The notes below the pieces were generated by a model. It worked only from the letters and a program-made list of their open reading frames with translations, made no database searches and had not been told where the DNA came from. Made by a program: the position numbers and the translations under genes. 64,000 bases of DNA from Ustulina deusta (lineage: Eukaryota; Ascomycota; Sordariomycetes; Xylariales; Xylariaceae), in assembly GCA_023159155.1 (NCBI GenBank), contig JAJNNX010000031.1, forward strand, positions 496,001 to 560,000. Reading direction: 5' to 3'. The number at the start of each line of letters is the position of its first letter. Positions within the stretch are counted from its first letter, which is position 1. Positions 21,540 through 32,742 of the stretch are shown one piece after another.

Positions 21540-24500
21540 ATATATATAAATTTTTATATAACTATGGTAATGTTTTCTAATAGTATATATATAGGTTAGA
21601 GTTTATAGAATAGGCTTTAATTGGCTTTATAGATAGATTTTTGTGAATAATTCTGAAAATTGCAAGTACGAGCATAGTTCTATATAAATTAGTATAGGTG
21701 GCCGCTTGTATGCAAAAAGAACTTGTTGATCGGTAGTAATAACGTAATAGCAAAATAACTAATTAGCGTAGTAATAACGAATTGATTGATCGGTAGTACT
21801 GCGATAACTATGTATTATATATAGTATAAATAGGTTTATATATAAAATAGTATAGGGAGCTATTTATATGTAACTAAATAATTAATTAGTGTAGCAATAA
21901 TAATTTGTTAGTATTATGTATATATATATAAAATAGCTAATTAGTATAGCAATAATGTATTAATTAATTAGTAGTGCTGCAATAACTATATAATATATAT
22001 ACTACGAACAAGTTTATATATAAATAGTATAGGAGGTTGTTTATATATAATAAATTGTGTGGTTAGTATAGCAATAGCGATTTAATTAATTAGTGTGCTA
22101 TATATATAGCGCTGTATATATATTGCTATGTATGTATATAAGGCGTAGGACGTGTAAGTTATGTAGGTGTGAGTAGATTGTTATATAATTTGTATAGGTA
22201 ATTGCTTGTATACCTATATTTTTTATATAGACTGACTAATTGGTATAGCGAGCGAATAAACTGATTGGTACGGATGGTGTAAAGCTAATCGGAAAGCTTT
22301 TACGTAGGTGATTAATGTATGTACGAGCAGTTTTGCATAGAAAATTATATGTGCGCCTGTTTGTACGCAAATAAAAACGTGGTAAATTTGCTGATTGACA
22401 GCGAATATAGCTAAAAATCGCAAATGAAAACATAGTAAATTTGCTAATTAATATATATATAATAGAATGGCTGAAAATTATTAATTAATAGCGAATATAA
22501 TATTAGTAAAAGTACTTGTTTATATAAAACAGTACGTAGATTTGCTTGTATATATATAAAACTAGTGTAAACTTGCTAATTAATACGTATGTAATAGAAT
22601 TGCTAATTAATAACGGACGGGGTGTAACGGGTGAATATAAGCATATATATATATAAATTAGTATTAGTGGCTGTTTATATATGTATATATCGGCTAAATT
22701 ACTAATTAATTATATATATAACAGCTAAACTAGCTAACGTATATATATAACTAATTAATATATATATGACTAAATTAGCTGATTGGTAGTATAGCAGTTT
22801 ATTAATTAGCTAGCTAAATAATGGCTTTTTTTGGATTATAAATGTAAAAGCATATTTATATATAAATTATATAAGGATCTATTCGTATAGCTATTAAAAT
22901 AAAGGACTAGCTAATTAACGGTATAGCAATTTGTTAATTAAAACTATAAATAGATGTTTTTTTATAAGTTATAAATATGTTTATATATAAATTAATATGT
23001 AAATATGTTTGTAAGCTATTAAATGTAGTAAGCTTAGCTAATTAACGATATAACAATTTAAAAAGCGATATATAGCGCTAAATATTGCAATAAAAATAAT
23101 ATTTCTAAAACGAAGCTTTAAAAATAAGGTCTAATTAATGCTTTTTTTAGACTGTATATATTTGAGCTAATTTTTATATAAAACTTTATAGGTACTTGTT
23201 TGTATAGCGATTTGTATGGGAACTGGCTGATTAATAGTGTAGAAGCTTGAAAATGACGAAAAATAACGAAAATGCTGAATTTGCTAAAAATGCCAAAAAT
23301 GCTAAAAATAACGAAAATGCTGAAAATGCTAAGCAATAAAATTGACGAAAACGGAGGTGTATGTATGGCTAACGAAGGCTTGGAGCGGACTTTTCTGTAG
23401 GTTATAGCACTGCGAGCGTATTTATATATAAATATGTATGGGAATTTGTTTGTAGGACTATATGTGACGGGGGATCCTGCTGATTGCTAAAACGCTAAAC
23501 GAAGGACTTAAAGCAACAGTTTTTTATGGGCGATGTGGGTACAAGCAGGTTTATATATAAACTTATATGGCAATTTGTTTGTACGGGTATTTGAATATAG
23601 ACTTGATTAATTAATGCGGTAGTAATGGGCTAATTGTAGATTTAGAACGAGGCTTTTTGTAGGCTGTATATTTGCGAGCTAGTTTGTATAGTAACTTGTA
23701 TGTGATTTAGTTTGTAGGTGTATTTGGATGGGGAGGATTTGCGAGGGTAATTTGGCTGATCGATTGGCTGACTAATTAGCGGACTGATTGATTGATTGGT
23801 AGTTTAGAACAAAGAATTTTTTTTGGATTGGAAGGCGTACAAGCATATTTGTATATAAAATGTATGTAGGTCTGTTCTAATAATTTTTTAACGAAAGGAC
23901 TGACTAACTAACTAATTTAGCAATGTGTATAGCTGGCTAACAAGGCAATGGGCCGATTAGGCTAATTAATGCGTATATAACTAGCCTGGCTAACAAGGCC
24001 TAGAAAAAGAGGGCGATTAGGCTGATTGGTAGGTTATATATATAGCGTATAGGTATAAACGCGTTTGTATATAAATTTATATAGCAAACTGTTTAAACGT
24101 GTATATAAACGTATGAACTAACTAATTAATATAAACTGGGCTAAATCGGCTGATTAATATATATTGCTAGCTTAGCTAACTAGAGTAGCTATTTAGACTA
24201 ATGGACCAAGGGCTTTCTATAGGTTGTATAGCTATAAATATGTTTATATATAAAGTTGTATAATAGGTTGTTTATAGGTGTATTTTAGTAAGGGATTTAG
24301 CGGTGAGTGCGTATAGCTAAGGCAGCGAGGGTAGTAAAGCTAATTAACATGTATAGCAATTGGTTTGGTTAGTTATATAGATATATAAACGGGCTGATTA
24401 ATATAAACTAGGCTTTTTTAAAAGGTGTATAGCTATAAGTAGACTTGTATATAGATTTATATAGAGGGCTACTTATGGATATATTTATATAAGGAATTAA

Positions 24501-24700
24501 TTAGTTAAGTTAGTTTTTATATAAAGCTAGTATTAAGTTTATTAATATATTATAGATATATTTATATATAAATTTGTATAGAAAAGCGTTAAGCGATTAG
24601 TTTTTGATTATAGGTTGTGTTTTAAGGAGCAATAAATATATATAAATATTGTTATATATAAATTTATATAGCGGACTATTTTATTATAGTTTTATTAAAG
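21540..24700. repeat. Degenerate tandem array, units of very roughly 100-250 bp
   Basis: A motif like TTTATATATAAATTTGTATAGG..TTGTTTGTA recurs at least a dozen times, for example near 22010, 22850, 22977, 23170, 23418, 23548, 23845, 24060, 24240 and 24440. It is often followed by CTGATTAATG.GTATAGCAAT and preceded by TTTTTGTAGGTTGTAT. Spacing varies, so units have diverged and lost or gained pieces. No coding potential was seen. Confidence 0.65.
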
Positions 24701-24707
24701 ATATTAT

Positions 24708-24976
24708 TAAAGAAGGATAGGGCAACTTAATACTAAAAATAACTAAAAATAATAAAAATAAACTAAAATATTTGTTACTAAAAAACTAGTATGAATTGCT
24801 ATATATATAAAGTAAGTATTGCTTTAAGAAGTTCGAAAGCTTTTATAGTTATTCGAACCCTTAAATGCAGCTGAAGATTAGCCGCTTCGGGCTATAGGTG
24901 GCCCGAATACGGCTAACAATTGATGTGTAGCTATATTTGCAGCTGCTAGCGGGCCGCTAGCACTAGCCCTGCTGCA
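24708..24976 (-). repeat. 269-bp terminal repeat of the noncoding element, copy at right
   Basis: Partner of 20767-21035, with many transitions between the two copies (for example GGACGGGG versus GGATAGGG, and GTTGCAGGC versus GCTATAGGT). The palindrome is preserved at 24945-24961. It is the 5' repeat in the minus orientation. Confidence 0.8.
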
Positions 24977-27900
24977 ATACTTATATTATAAAGCTTTTTT
25001 TTTTTTTTAAATTTTGTTTTTTATTTTAAAATCTATTAAGCGTTTTTTTTTATTAGTTTATAGCTTATATTATTTTTATATAAAGGTTGCTATATTATAT
25101 ATTATTTTTTAAATATTTTAGGTTTAGCGGCCTAGTTTAAATATTTATTATTTAATATTAAAATTTACAATAGTTTTATTAATATTTGTTATTAAAAAGT
25201 TTTATATTTTAATTTTTATTGCTATTTTTAATAGTAATATATTAATTAATAAATATTATAAAAAATTATATATAAAATTTAAAATAAAAAAATCAATATT
25301 TTAATTATTTTAATATTTATTAATATAAAAATAAAATTATTAGTTTAATTTTTAATTAGTTAATTTTATTACTTTTTAAGTTTAAAAGTAGTAAATATTA
25401 CTAAAATAGTACTTAATGCTTATAAAACTATTAATTATTGCTATAAACTTAAAAATAAATAATTTTATATTATTTAATATTTATATATTTAATATACTAA
25501 AAAATCTATATAAATTTTTATAATATTATATAGCTAATAATTTTATAATATTTGTTTTTTTATTAAATAAAATTATAATTCAATAACTAAACTTATTTAT
25601 AAATATTTATATATAATTATAACTTTATTAATTAAATAATATATTTTTATTATTTATTATTATATATTGCTATATTATAGCTAGTATAAATAATAAATAA
25701 AAAAAGCTAAAAATTTTATTTTATAATATTTTATTTTTTTTATAGTTATAATAATTATATATATATTATTTATAATTATATTTTAAGTAAAGCTAGTAGT
25801 ATTTTTGTTTTAATATTTTGACTATTTTGTGCTAATTTTAGTACGTAGTAATTAAAAACATATAAGCTTTTTAAATTAAAGCTATATAAAAAAAAATAGT
25901 CCTATTTAAAATAACCTTAAATATATATAATTTTTTATTTTCATTTTTTAAATTTTACAGCTAGTTTTTTTATTTAATTAGGTTTACTAAGTTAGCTTTT
26001 TAGAAAATATTAGAAAAAAGGTCTATAATTAATATAAAATTTAGTATTTTGTTAGGCAGAACTAATATTATTATTTATTTTTTAGCTTTTTTAGTTTTAA
26101 TTTTAAAGAGCTTAGCTATTTTTTTAAATAAAATATTAGCTATTATATTTTTTTGTTTTAATTAGTATTAAAAAATAATATTAAAGTTTAATAAAAAGTT
26201 GGCCTAATATATTTATTATATTAATAAAATCTGTTTATTTAAAAAATATAATAAAACTTAATAATTAGTTATTATAAAAAACTTAGTTTTAAAAAACTTT
26301 AAGTAGTAATATTTTAAAGTTTATATTATTATTAAAAGTTTATAGTTTTAAATTAGGTAAGCTTACTTAGTTAGTATTATTATTTTAAAAAAATATTTTA
26401 TAAGTTTTTAGGTTATATTTTCTTATTATATTATATAAAATATTTATTTTTATTTATATTAGTTAGCTAGGCCTAAAAAAAGCTAGAACAAATATTTTAT
26501 ATATTAGTAGTTTTATATATTTAAAAGCTTTTTTTTGTTTTAGTCCTATTATAAATAACTTATTTTTTTTTAATAGTTAATTTAAAAGGGCGGCAATTTT
26601 ATTAGTATAATAAATAAATATATAAATATAATTATAAAACTTAAAAAACAATTAAATTAATTTACTACTTTTAAAATTATTAAAGTTTTAATTTAGAATT
26701 ATTTTAATTTTTATAAAATTAATTTTTATTTTTATTTTAATTTTTATAATTATTTCTAAATAATTAATAAGAAATATATTAAAACAAAACTTTTTAATAT
26801 TTTTTTTAATATTTAGCTTAATATAAATAATAGATTATTTTTTTATAATATGTTTAATACTATTTTTTAGTTTTAAAATAGATTAAAATATTTTTTATAA
26901 GTTTAAAAAAAATAAAATAATATAATTTTATAATTAATAATAATTAATAAAAAGCTTTAATAATATCTAGTTTTATAAAATAAATAATATTATAATAATT
27001 AAATATAGTATTACTAATATTTAAAACTAATATAATTTAGTTTTTTAAATATATATTTTTTTTATTAATAATTAATTATAAATTTATATTTTATTTAATA
27101 GAATTTGTAACTAGTAGTTTATTTATAAATTTTTTTTAAATAGTTTAATATAATTATTTTTAGTTATTATAAACTTAATTATAATAAGCTTTTTTAAAAA
27201 AATTTTAGCTAATTATTTTTATTTATTTTAATAGAAATAATTCTAAAAATTTTATATAATTTTTTTAATAGCGGCTTAATTTTTTATTTTTTTAGAAGTT
27301 ATTATATAGACTTTTTTTGTTTTAGGTTTAGAAATCCTAGGTTTCTTTTTTATTTTTTCAGTTTTAGTTATTTTTAAAAAGTTGTTTTAATATTTAATAA
27401 TATTTTTTTAATGTTTAATTATATTAATTAGTATTTTTTTTTATTTTTAAGTTTATATTTTATTATTTATAGCTAAAAAGTTTAATTATAATTATTAGTA
27501 AAAATTAAACTAATAAAAATAGATTATTTAGTTAGATTAATTATTATTTTTAGGTTTTTATTAAAATATTTTGTTTTGCTAACTATTTAATATTAATAAT
27601 AATGTTATAACTAAAGTTAATAATTTAAAACGTTTAATTTTTAAATTATTAATTATTAATTTTTATAATATATATTAAATATTTATAAATTTTGCTAACT
27701 ATTTTGTTTTAATAGTTATAAAGCTTTTAAAGTTTAGCTAAACAAACTATTTTTATTTTTAATTATTATTTAATTGGTTATATAAATTTATAGCTAATTA
27801 TTAAAAAAATATAAGCTTTAATATTATATAAAACTTAAATTTTTATTTTAATACTATTAATTTATAATTAAATAAATATTTTAAAAATAATTAATTTATT

Positions 27901-29327
27901 TTAGTTATATATTTTAATTAAAATAAATAAAAAAACTAATAAAAAGATTTTCATTAATCCTATTTATTTTTTAAGTTAAATAAACTATTAAAGCTATTTT
28001 TATTATAGATTTTTTTTGCTAGTTAAATACCTAAAACTTTAAGCTTTTAATTAAAGCAATTAATTAATAACTGTTTTTTATTATTATAAATAAAATAAGT
28101 TTTATTATTTTAATAGGTTTTTTTTTTTATAGTTAGCGTTTGTTTTAATTTTTTTAAAATAAATATTTTAGAACTTTTAAAATTAACTCAAAATTAATAA
28201 ATAAGTTTGCTAAAAATTTAATTATTTAAATTAGATTTTTATTTAATTAAACTAGCAAGTTTAGTTTATTAATAATTTTTATAAGTTTGTTTAATATTAT
28301 ATATTAATTTAATAACTTTATTAATAAATAATTTATAAAAAATATTTAAATTTATAAAAACTTTATATAGATTTTTTTTTAAGTTTATATAAAAATAGTT
28401 TTATAATTTATATTTTTATTATAATTTAATAAATTAATACTTTTAAACTAAACTATTAAATATAAAAATAAACTTATTAATATTTTTATTAGTTTTATAT
28501 ATATAAACTTAAAATATTTTATAAATAATAATTATTTAATTAAAATTATAATAAATTATTAATAAAACTTAAATTATTTTAATAATATTATTAAATAATT
28601 TTTTATATTTTAGTTTTTTTAATATAAATAAAGTTTAAAACATTAAAAAATAAACTAATAAAATAAAAAATAAATAAAATAACAAAACTAAAAAATTTAA
28701 AATTAATATTTTTAAATATATTTTTTATTATTAAATTATAGTTATTTTTTAAAAATATTAAAATAAATATATTAAAAAATTAATGTTTTATTTTTTTTAT
28801 TTATTAAAAAAGTTTTATTAGAACTAATATAAAATTATAAGCTTATATAGCTATAATATTTATTAATATATTTTTAAATATATTATTTATTTTAAGTTAT
28901 TTTAGTTCTAGTTTAAATTTTATTTTTTTAAGTTTTAACTTTTTATTTTTTTTAGATTTTTTTTAAATATTAGTTTGCTTAAAACGTTTATAAAAAAGTT
29001 TAATACTTAAATTTTTTTTTTTATAAAAAAAAAATTTTAAAATTGTTTAATAATAAAAAGCTAGCTATATTTTAAAATTAAAATTGTTTTAATGATTTAA
29101 AAACTAAAAATAAAATAAAAATATTTAAAATTAAGTTTTTTATAAGTTATTAATTTTTAAATAATATAAAAATTAAAAGTTTTATTAAAATTATATTAAA
29201 GTTAGGTTTATATTATAAAATATATAACTAAAAAAAAAATTTTATTTATATTTTATTAATTATAACAAAATAAAAAATATATATTTATTAAATATTTATT
29301 AATAAATAATTAATAAGCTTAACGTAG

Positions 29328-29394
29328 TATTACGATTAGTTAAATAAAACTTTTATAGATAGTTTATTAATATTATAAACAAAGACTTTAAGCT

Positions 29395-29425
<31 letters not shown>

Positions 29426-29566
29426 AGAGTTTATAGGGTAGGTAGATATGGACTCTGTATGTGTAGCTGCAGAGTTATGGGTTGGTCCGTGCGTAGACTT
29501 CCTATCTTATTGCCATATAGGTCTAGAGTCCTTACAGGTCTTGCTAAGACTATACTAATTATTATA
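29328..29566 (-). repeat. LTR, family 1, 5' LTR of copy 1
   Basis: The least eroded of the four LTRs, keeping GGGTAGGTAGATATGG and GTTGGTCCGTGCGTAGAC. Its partner at 19979-20217 has lost most of these G/C. An A run lies near 29396-29422. In the minus orientation it contains CTATATGGCAATAAGATAGG, a plausible TATA region. Confidence 0.8.
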
Positions 29567-31699
29567 TTAAATAATATTAAAAAAGCAAGCTTGCTATTAT
29601 TTTTAATAATCCTTTTAATATCTTACAACCGAACTTCTAATATAAAGAACTAAAAGTAGCTATTTAACAAAAAAGAATATAAGTGCTAGCTAAGCTAAAA
29701 GTTCGGGCTATTAACTTAGCTTAGTTATATAAAGCATATATTAAAATGCTAGTTTATAGAACTAAAAAATACTTTAATATAAAGCTTTTAGAACTAAACT
29801 TTATAAATATATGCTTAATTATAAAAAAACTAATACTATAAATAATAATAAATAATTAAGAATTTTTTTGCTAAATATATAGTCTATATAAAATATAGCC
29901 TATTTTAATAATTTATATTATAATTTTAAAACAAATAATATAAATATTATAATAATATAAAAAATATTGATAATAAAAAAACAAAGCAATAAAACTAATA
30001 AATAGCTTTTTATTAATTAAAATAATACTAAATAAATTAAAAAAAAAAAAGTAGTTATAATAATTAATTTTTAAACAATAAACTAAACAAACCTAACTAA
30101 TATAATATAATATATAAATAACTTAAAAAAAATAATAATATATAACTTAATATATAATAATAAACTAATAATAATTACTAGTATATATACCCTAATATAA
30201 TTAAAAAAAAGAATAAAGTGGCTAAAAAATATAGATTTATAACTAATAAAAAACCTATTAATAAACCCTTGCAATATTATAAGTATAGATTAGAATATAG
30301 TAGTAATAGTACTAGATAGAAAATCTAGCAAAAAAATAACCTTAATTAAATAGCAGTAATAGCCCGCCTAATAATATAACTAAAGAATAGAAATAAAATA
30401 ATAGATAGCTAGAGATTATATTATTTATATATAAAAGCTTATTTTTAAAAAAAAAAAAAATTAAAACAACTAAAAAGTGTTTTATAAATAGACTATATTT
30501 ATATAAAAAAGACTAGGCCTAATAAAGCATAAAATAGGATATAATAACCTTAGGCCTACTTATAGACTATAAAGCAGTAATAGTAATAATTAGTTTTTAT
30601 AATAATATAAGCAAAAAAAAAAGCTAATTTAGGCTTTGCTATAACCTATTAAAAAAAAAATTATAAATATATGCTAGAACTACTTACTAGAAATATAAAA
30701 AGCTATAAGTATAGATTTTAAAAATTATTACTTTTAAGACCTTGTAAAAAAATAGATAGTATATAAAAAAAAAAAATTAAACAAATCTAAGTATATTTAA
30801 AAACAAAAAGTAAAAAAAAAACCAAAAAAAGATTTTTATTAAAAGCTAAAAAATAGAACCTAAAAAAAAAACTAAAAAAAAAACAAACCTATTTTAAAAA
30901 AAAAAAAATTTTAATTAAAATTAAAAAAGACCTAATATAAGAACTAGATAATAAAAAATATATAGTAAATATTATAATAAAACATTATATTATAAATAAA
31001 AGTTCTATAAAATAGTTTTATGCCTAAAATAAAATAAAAAATAGTATTAAAATCAAAGTACTAAAAAATAATAGTAAAAAAGTTAAAACTAGCCTAAAAA
31101 GTATAGTTAAAATAATATAAAACTATTATATAAAACTATATAATAATAATAATAAAAATATATATAAAAAAAACAAACTTTTAAAGCTATAAAAAAAAAT
31201 TAGTATATAAAAGGGCTAGAGTACTATACGGGCAGTTATAAAAAAAAAGTTAAAAGAACTATTTAAAAAATTATAGCTAGAAAATCTTTAAAATATAACA
31301 GACTACTTACTAAACTTTATAAGTTTTTATTTAAAAAATAAAAAAAATAAATTTTTTTTTTATTAATAAAGTTCTTTATAACGCTATATAATATAGTACT
31401 CTAAACAAACAAACTATTAAAAAAATAAATAAAAAGAATTTTAATAATTTTACAAAAAAAAAAAAAAGCTAAATAAATATAAAGAACTATAAATTATTTA
31501 TTTTAATAAATATAAACTATAAAATCTTAATACTAATATTAATATAAAAGCTAGTAAAAATATTTATAATAGTATTAAGTGCCTACCAAACAGCATTCTT
31601 ACTAAAAAAAATAATTAATAATAATATAAAACTTATATAACTATTAATTAATAAATATAAAAAAACTAATAAATAACTATTAATTTTGTTTCTAAACTA

Positions 31700-32507
31700 A
31701 AAAAAAAGCATATAATAAAGTAAGCTATAAATACCTATAAATAATCCTAAAAAGGTTAGAAATATTAAAATAGTTTATTAAATAGGTTATACTATTATAT
31801 AAAATCGTAAAAATATAACTTTTTATTAATAAATACCTAAAAAATAAAATATTAATAAAATTAAAAATAAAATAAAACAACCTTTTAAGCTGTTTTTTAT
31901 TTATAGTAGCAATAAAAAAATTTATATACTTAATTATAAAAAACAAAAAAATTAAAAAAATATAAGTAAAAAACAAAAAAGTTAAACTTATAATATATAT
32001 AAATAATATTGAAACTAATTTCTAATTATAAAAAAAAACAAATAAAGTAAAAAAAAATTTTAAAATTTATTATAAAGCAAGCAAAGCAAAGATTAACTAA
32101 AATAAGTTTTATTTATTAATTATTGCTAAATAATTATTAAATTTTAAAAATTTAAATCTATAAAAAATAATACTATAAAACTTTTATATATATTTTAGTA
32201 TATTTATAAAAATTAAAATAAAAAATTGATTAAAATAGTTCTAAGCAAAAATAATATAAATTTTTGCTAGTACTATAATAAAATAATTAAAATACTATTT
32301 ATTTCTAATAAATAAAATAATAACTACTAATATATTAATAGTATTTTTATTATTATTTATTTTTAAATTTCTAGAAATACTAATAGCAATCTAAAAATAG
32401 CTAAAAAAAATTATTTTAAACTAATATAAAATAATAAAACTAAAATAAACTTAAAAATTTTTAATTTTTATATATATATAGCAAAAAATAAAAAAAAAGC
32501 TAGAAAA
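31700..32507 (+). pseudogene. RIP-degraded LINE reverse transcriptase remnant
   Basis: In one + frame 31993-32010 reads IYINNI. Reversing TpG-to-TpA change gives YIDDI, the RT active site. In the same frame, after stops that fit TGG-to-TAA/TAG change, follows FKIYYKASKAKIN then NKFYLL. That matches the L1-like pattern of a stretch ending in ASG.KIN..KS. Further on, YYLFLINKIITTNILIVFLLL resembles the post-RT region where the LINE lists its strand-exchange helices. The frame is broken by many stops and then by the LTR insertion at 32508. Confidence 0.45.
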
Positions 32508-32742
32508 TGTTACGATTAGTCAAATAAAGCTTTTATAGCTAGTTTATTAATACTATAGATAAAGACTCTAAGCTAAAAAAGAAAAAAAGAAAGAAAAGAA
32601 GTTAGAGTTTATAGGGTGGGTAGATATGGACTCTGTGTGTGTGGCTGTAAAGTTAGGTTAGTTCGTGCGTAGACTTCCTATTTTATTGCTATATAGGTCT
32701 GGAATCCTTGCAGGTTTTGCCAAAACTGTACTAACTGTTATA
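32508..32742 (-). repeat. LTR, family 1, 3' LTR of copy 2
   Basis: One of four related LTRs. It has GGGTGGGTAGATATGGACTC, TTCGTGCGTAGACTTCC and CTGTACTAACTGTTATA. The A run seen in copy 1 is interrupted here by G. Confidence 0.8.

Larger units (their letters stand above)
20767..24976 (-). mobile_element. Noncoding LTR-bounded element (LARD-like) with internal degenerate tandem repeats
   Basis: Two terminal direct repeats of exactly 269 bp (20767-21035 and 24708-24976) enclose about 3.7 kb with no ORF of interest. ATAC flanks both sides (20763-20766 and 24977-24980). The homologous site in LTR element copy 2 (near 33290-33305) is uninterrupted, which shows a true insertion. On the minus strand the terminal repeats begin TGCAGCAGGG and end CCTTCTTTA (RIP-altered CA). 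A purine tract AAGGAAAG precedes the 3' one, as a polypurine primer would. The inside is filled mostly with diverged tandem units. This fits a large non-autonomous retrotransposon derivative mobilised by another element. Confidence 0.7.
19979..29566 (-). mobile_element. LTR retrotransposon copy 1 (decayed), interrupted by another element
   Basis: It is bounded by a 239-bp repeat at 19979-20217 and its partner at 29328-29566. On the minus strand the ancestral ends read TGTAACAG...CGTAACA, the normal TG...CA form, so the element points left. Flanks TTAGA (19974-19978) and TTAAA (29567-29571) fit a 5-bp target duplication with one G-to-A change. The interior is T-rich with no surviving frame. 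Its sequence at 20218-20766 and 24981-29327 aligns by eye with 32743-38194 of copy 2; the 4.2 kb between are absent from copy 2. Without that insert it is about 5.4 kb, which fits a Copia- or Gypsy-type element. I could not read pol motifs. Confidence 0.75.

Noticed and set aside
21540..24700. CRISPR-like array
   Set aside because: The repeats are long, diverged, unevenly spaced and eukaryotic in context; no short identical repeat with regular spacers exists.
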